Source of the DNA: Paenibacillus fonticola DSM 21315
Lineage (GTDB): Bacteria > Bacillota > Bacilli > Paenibacillales > Paenibacillaceae
Assembly (NCBI RefSeq): GCF_000381905.1
Contig: NZ_KB907266.1
Span: forward strand, 48,683 to 112,682
Direction: 5' to 3'
Length of the DNA stretch: 64,000 nt
Below the pieces are notes generated by a model, which was not told where the DNA came from, ran no database searches, and worked only from the letters and a program-made list of their open reading frames with translations. The translations under genes and the position numbers were made by a program. How positions within the stretch are numbered: position 1 is the first letter of the stretch; each line of letters opens with the position of its first letter. Positions 63,648 to 64,000 of the stretch are shown one piece after another.

Positions 63648-64000
63648 ATGCGCCGCATCGTTGGCCTGGAAAGTAAGGAAATGAATGGCTTGGCGAAAAT
63701 TTGTTGGGCGATGAAGTCAGTGCTGCTATACAGCAACTGCCCGTCCGAGAAATTTGCAATGAAAGCAGGCAACTCGTCAGAAAAGCAATTAATAAGCTCT
63801 CGGCCTCTCGGCGCGGATTTGGCGTACTGCTTGTATCAGGTTGCTACCCGAGTGAATGTGTATGATTTTTCAAACACAATTGCAGGATGGGGCAGCTACC
63901 GAGTGAATGTGTATGATTTTTCAAACACAATTGCAGGATGGGGCAGCTACCGAGTAAATGTGTATGATTTTTCAAACACAATTGCAGGATGTGGCGGCTA
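63648..64000 (+). CDS. Possible open frame with 17-residue repeats, runs off the window
   Basis: From an ATG at 63648 (preceded by GGTGAG) the frame is open to base 64000, at least 117 codons. The first 65 or so residues match nothing I recognise and do not look like SpoIIIAH. From 63849 the frame reads RVNVYDFSNTIAGWGSY twice and a third time with changes, because the 51-bp DNA repeat is a multiple of three. Translation is uncertain: codon use is unremarkable, and the DNA repeat carries hairpins that suggest a non-coding role. Confidence 0.25.
   Translation, partial: MRRIVGLESKEMNGLAKICWAMKSVLLYSNCPSEKFAMKAGNSSEKQLISSRPLGADLAYCLYQVATRVNVYDFSNTIAGWGSYRVNVYDFSNTIAGWGSYRVNVYDFSNTIAGCGG
63849..64000 (+). 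repeat. Three 51-bp tandem repeats at the right edge
   Basis: Units begin at 63849, 63900 and 63951; the first two are essentially identical and the third has three or so substitutions and reaches the window end. Each holds an imperfect hairpin: TGTGT-A-TGA, loop TTTT, TCA-A-ACACA (first copy 63857-63878). The array may continue beyond the window. Confidence 0.95.

Noticed and set aside
63849..64000. CRISPR array
   Set aside because: Units are directly adjacent without unique spacers, and no cas genes are present.

Overview
The window reads as chromosome of a Gram-positive, endospore-forming, facultatively anaerobic bacterium, most likely Paenibacillus or a close relative. Reasons: a nearly complete spoIIIA operon preceded by the yqhQ/yqhR/aroQ/yqhT/efp block; carbohydrate ABC importers without their own ATPase, paired with YesM/YesN-type two-component proteins; an S-layer (SLH) anchored giant glycosidase; a Bacillus-type Fnr with its cysteine cluster at the C-terminus; frequent GTG/TTG starts with strong ribosome binding sites; and moderate GC. 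The genus is inferred. No rRNA, tRNA, CRISPR array, insertion sequence or prophage was seen.

Layout. 1-4.9 kb: a left-truncated AraC regulator divergent from a four-gene operon of two Gfo/Idh/MocA oxidoreductases and two TIM-barrel isomerase/epimerase-like proteins. 5.2-6.1 kb: an HxlR regulator and a very small FAD protein. 6.3-12 kb: anaerobic/nitrogen-oxide block (ric, lipoprotein, nirB, nirD, FNT channel). 12.1-17.1 kb: sugar importer (binding protein, two permeases) and its AraC-type response regulator. 17.2-24.4 kb: fermentation block (fnr on the minus strand, adhE, pflB, pflA). 24.6-29.6 kb: a second, paralogous binding protein, the sensor kinase and a GH3 NagZ-like glycosidase. The anaerobic and sugar modules are thus interleaved A-B-A-B. 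29.7-32 kb: a secreted protein of unknown role. 32.1-35.3 kb: zur-like regulator, yidD, and metS behind a Met T-box. 35.3-41.7 kb (minus): a 2118-residue GH59-like S-layer enzyme with a cre site. 42.1-46.2 kb: Zur-box-controlled zinc importer znuACB, ccdA, mntR. 46.3-49 kb: GHL10 glycosidase and patatin-like lipase. 49-53.3 kb: yqhP, yqhQ (minus), yqhR, aroQ, yqhT, efp. 53.5-57.5 kb: lysC and glgP. 57.7-63.2 kb: yqhV and spoIIIAA-AG. 63.2-64 kb: degenerate and perfect tandem repeats where spoIIIAH would be expected.

How it works together. Fnr-type boxes (TGTGA-N6-TCACA) lie about 41.5 bp upstream of predicted start sites for ric, nirB, adhE and pflB, which fits one local oxygen-controlled regulon: nitrite reduction, nitrosative damage repair, and mixed-acid fermentation. 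The sugar module looks like a sensed uptake system feeding a cytosolic beta-N-acetylhexosaminidase. Metal homeostasis is represented by Zur/ZnuACB and MntR. The most unusual signals are the repeat expansions: 24 tandem 9-bp units inside spoIIIAF, an approximately 11-unit degenerate 20-26-bp array after spoIIIAG, a 51-bp hairpin-bearing tandem repeat at the right edge, and 48-bp repeats before nirC. Others are the palindrome cluster feeding pflB, the interleaved modules, and the architecture of the GH59-like protein.
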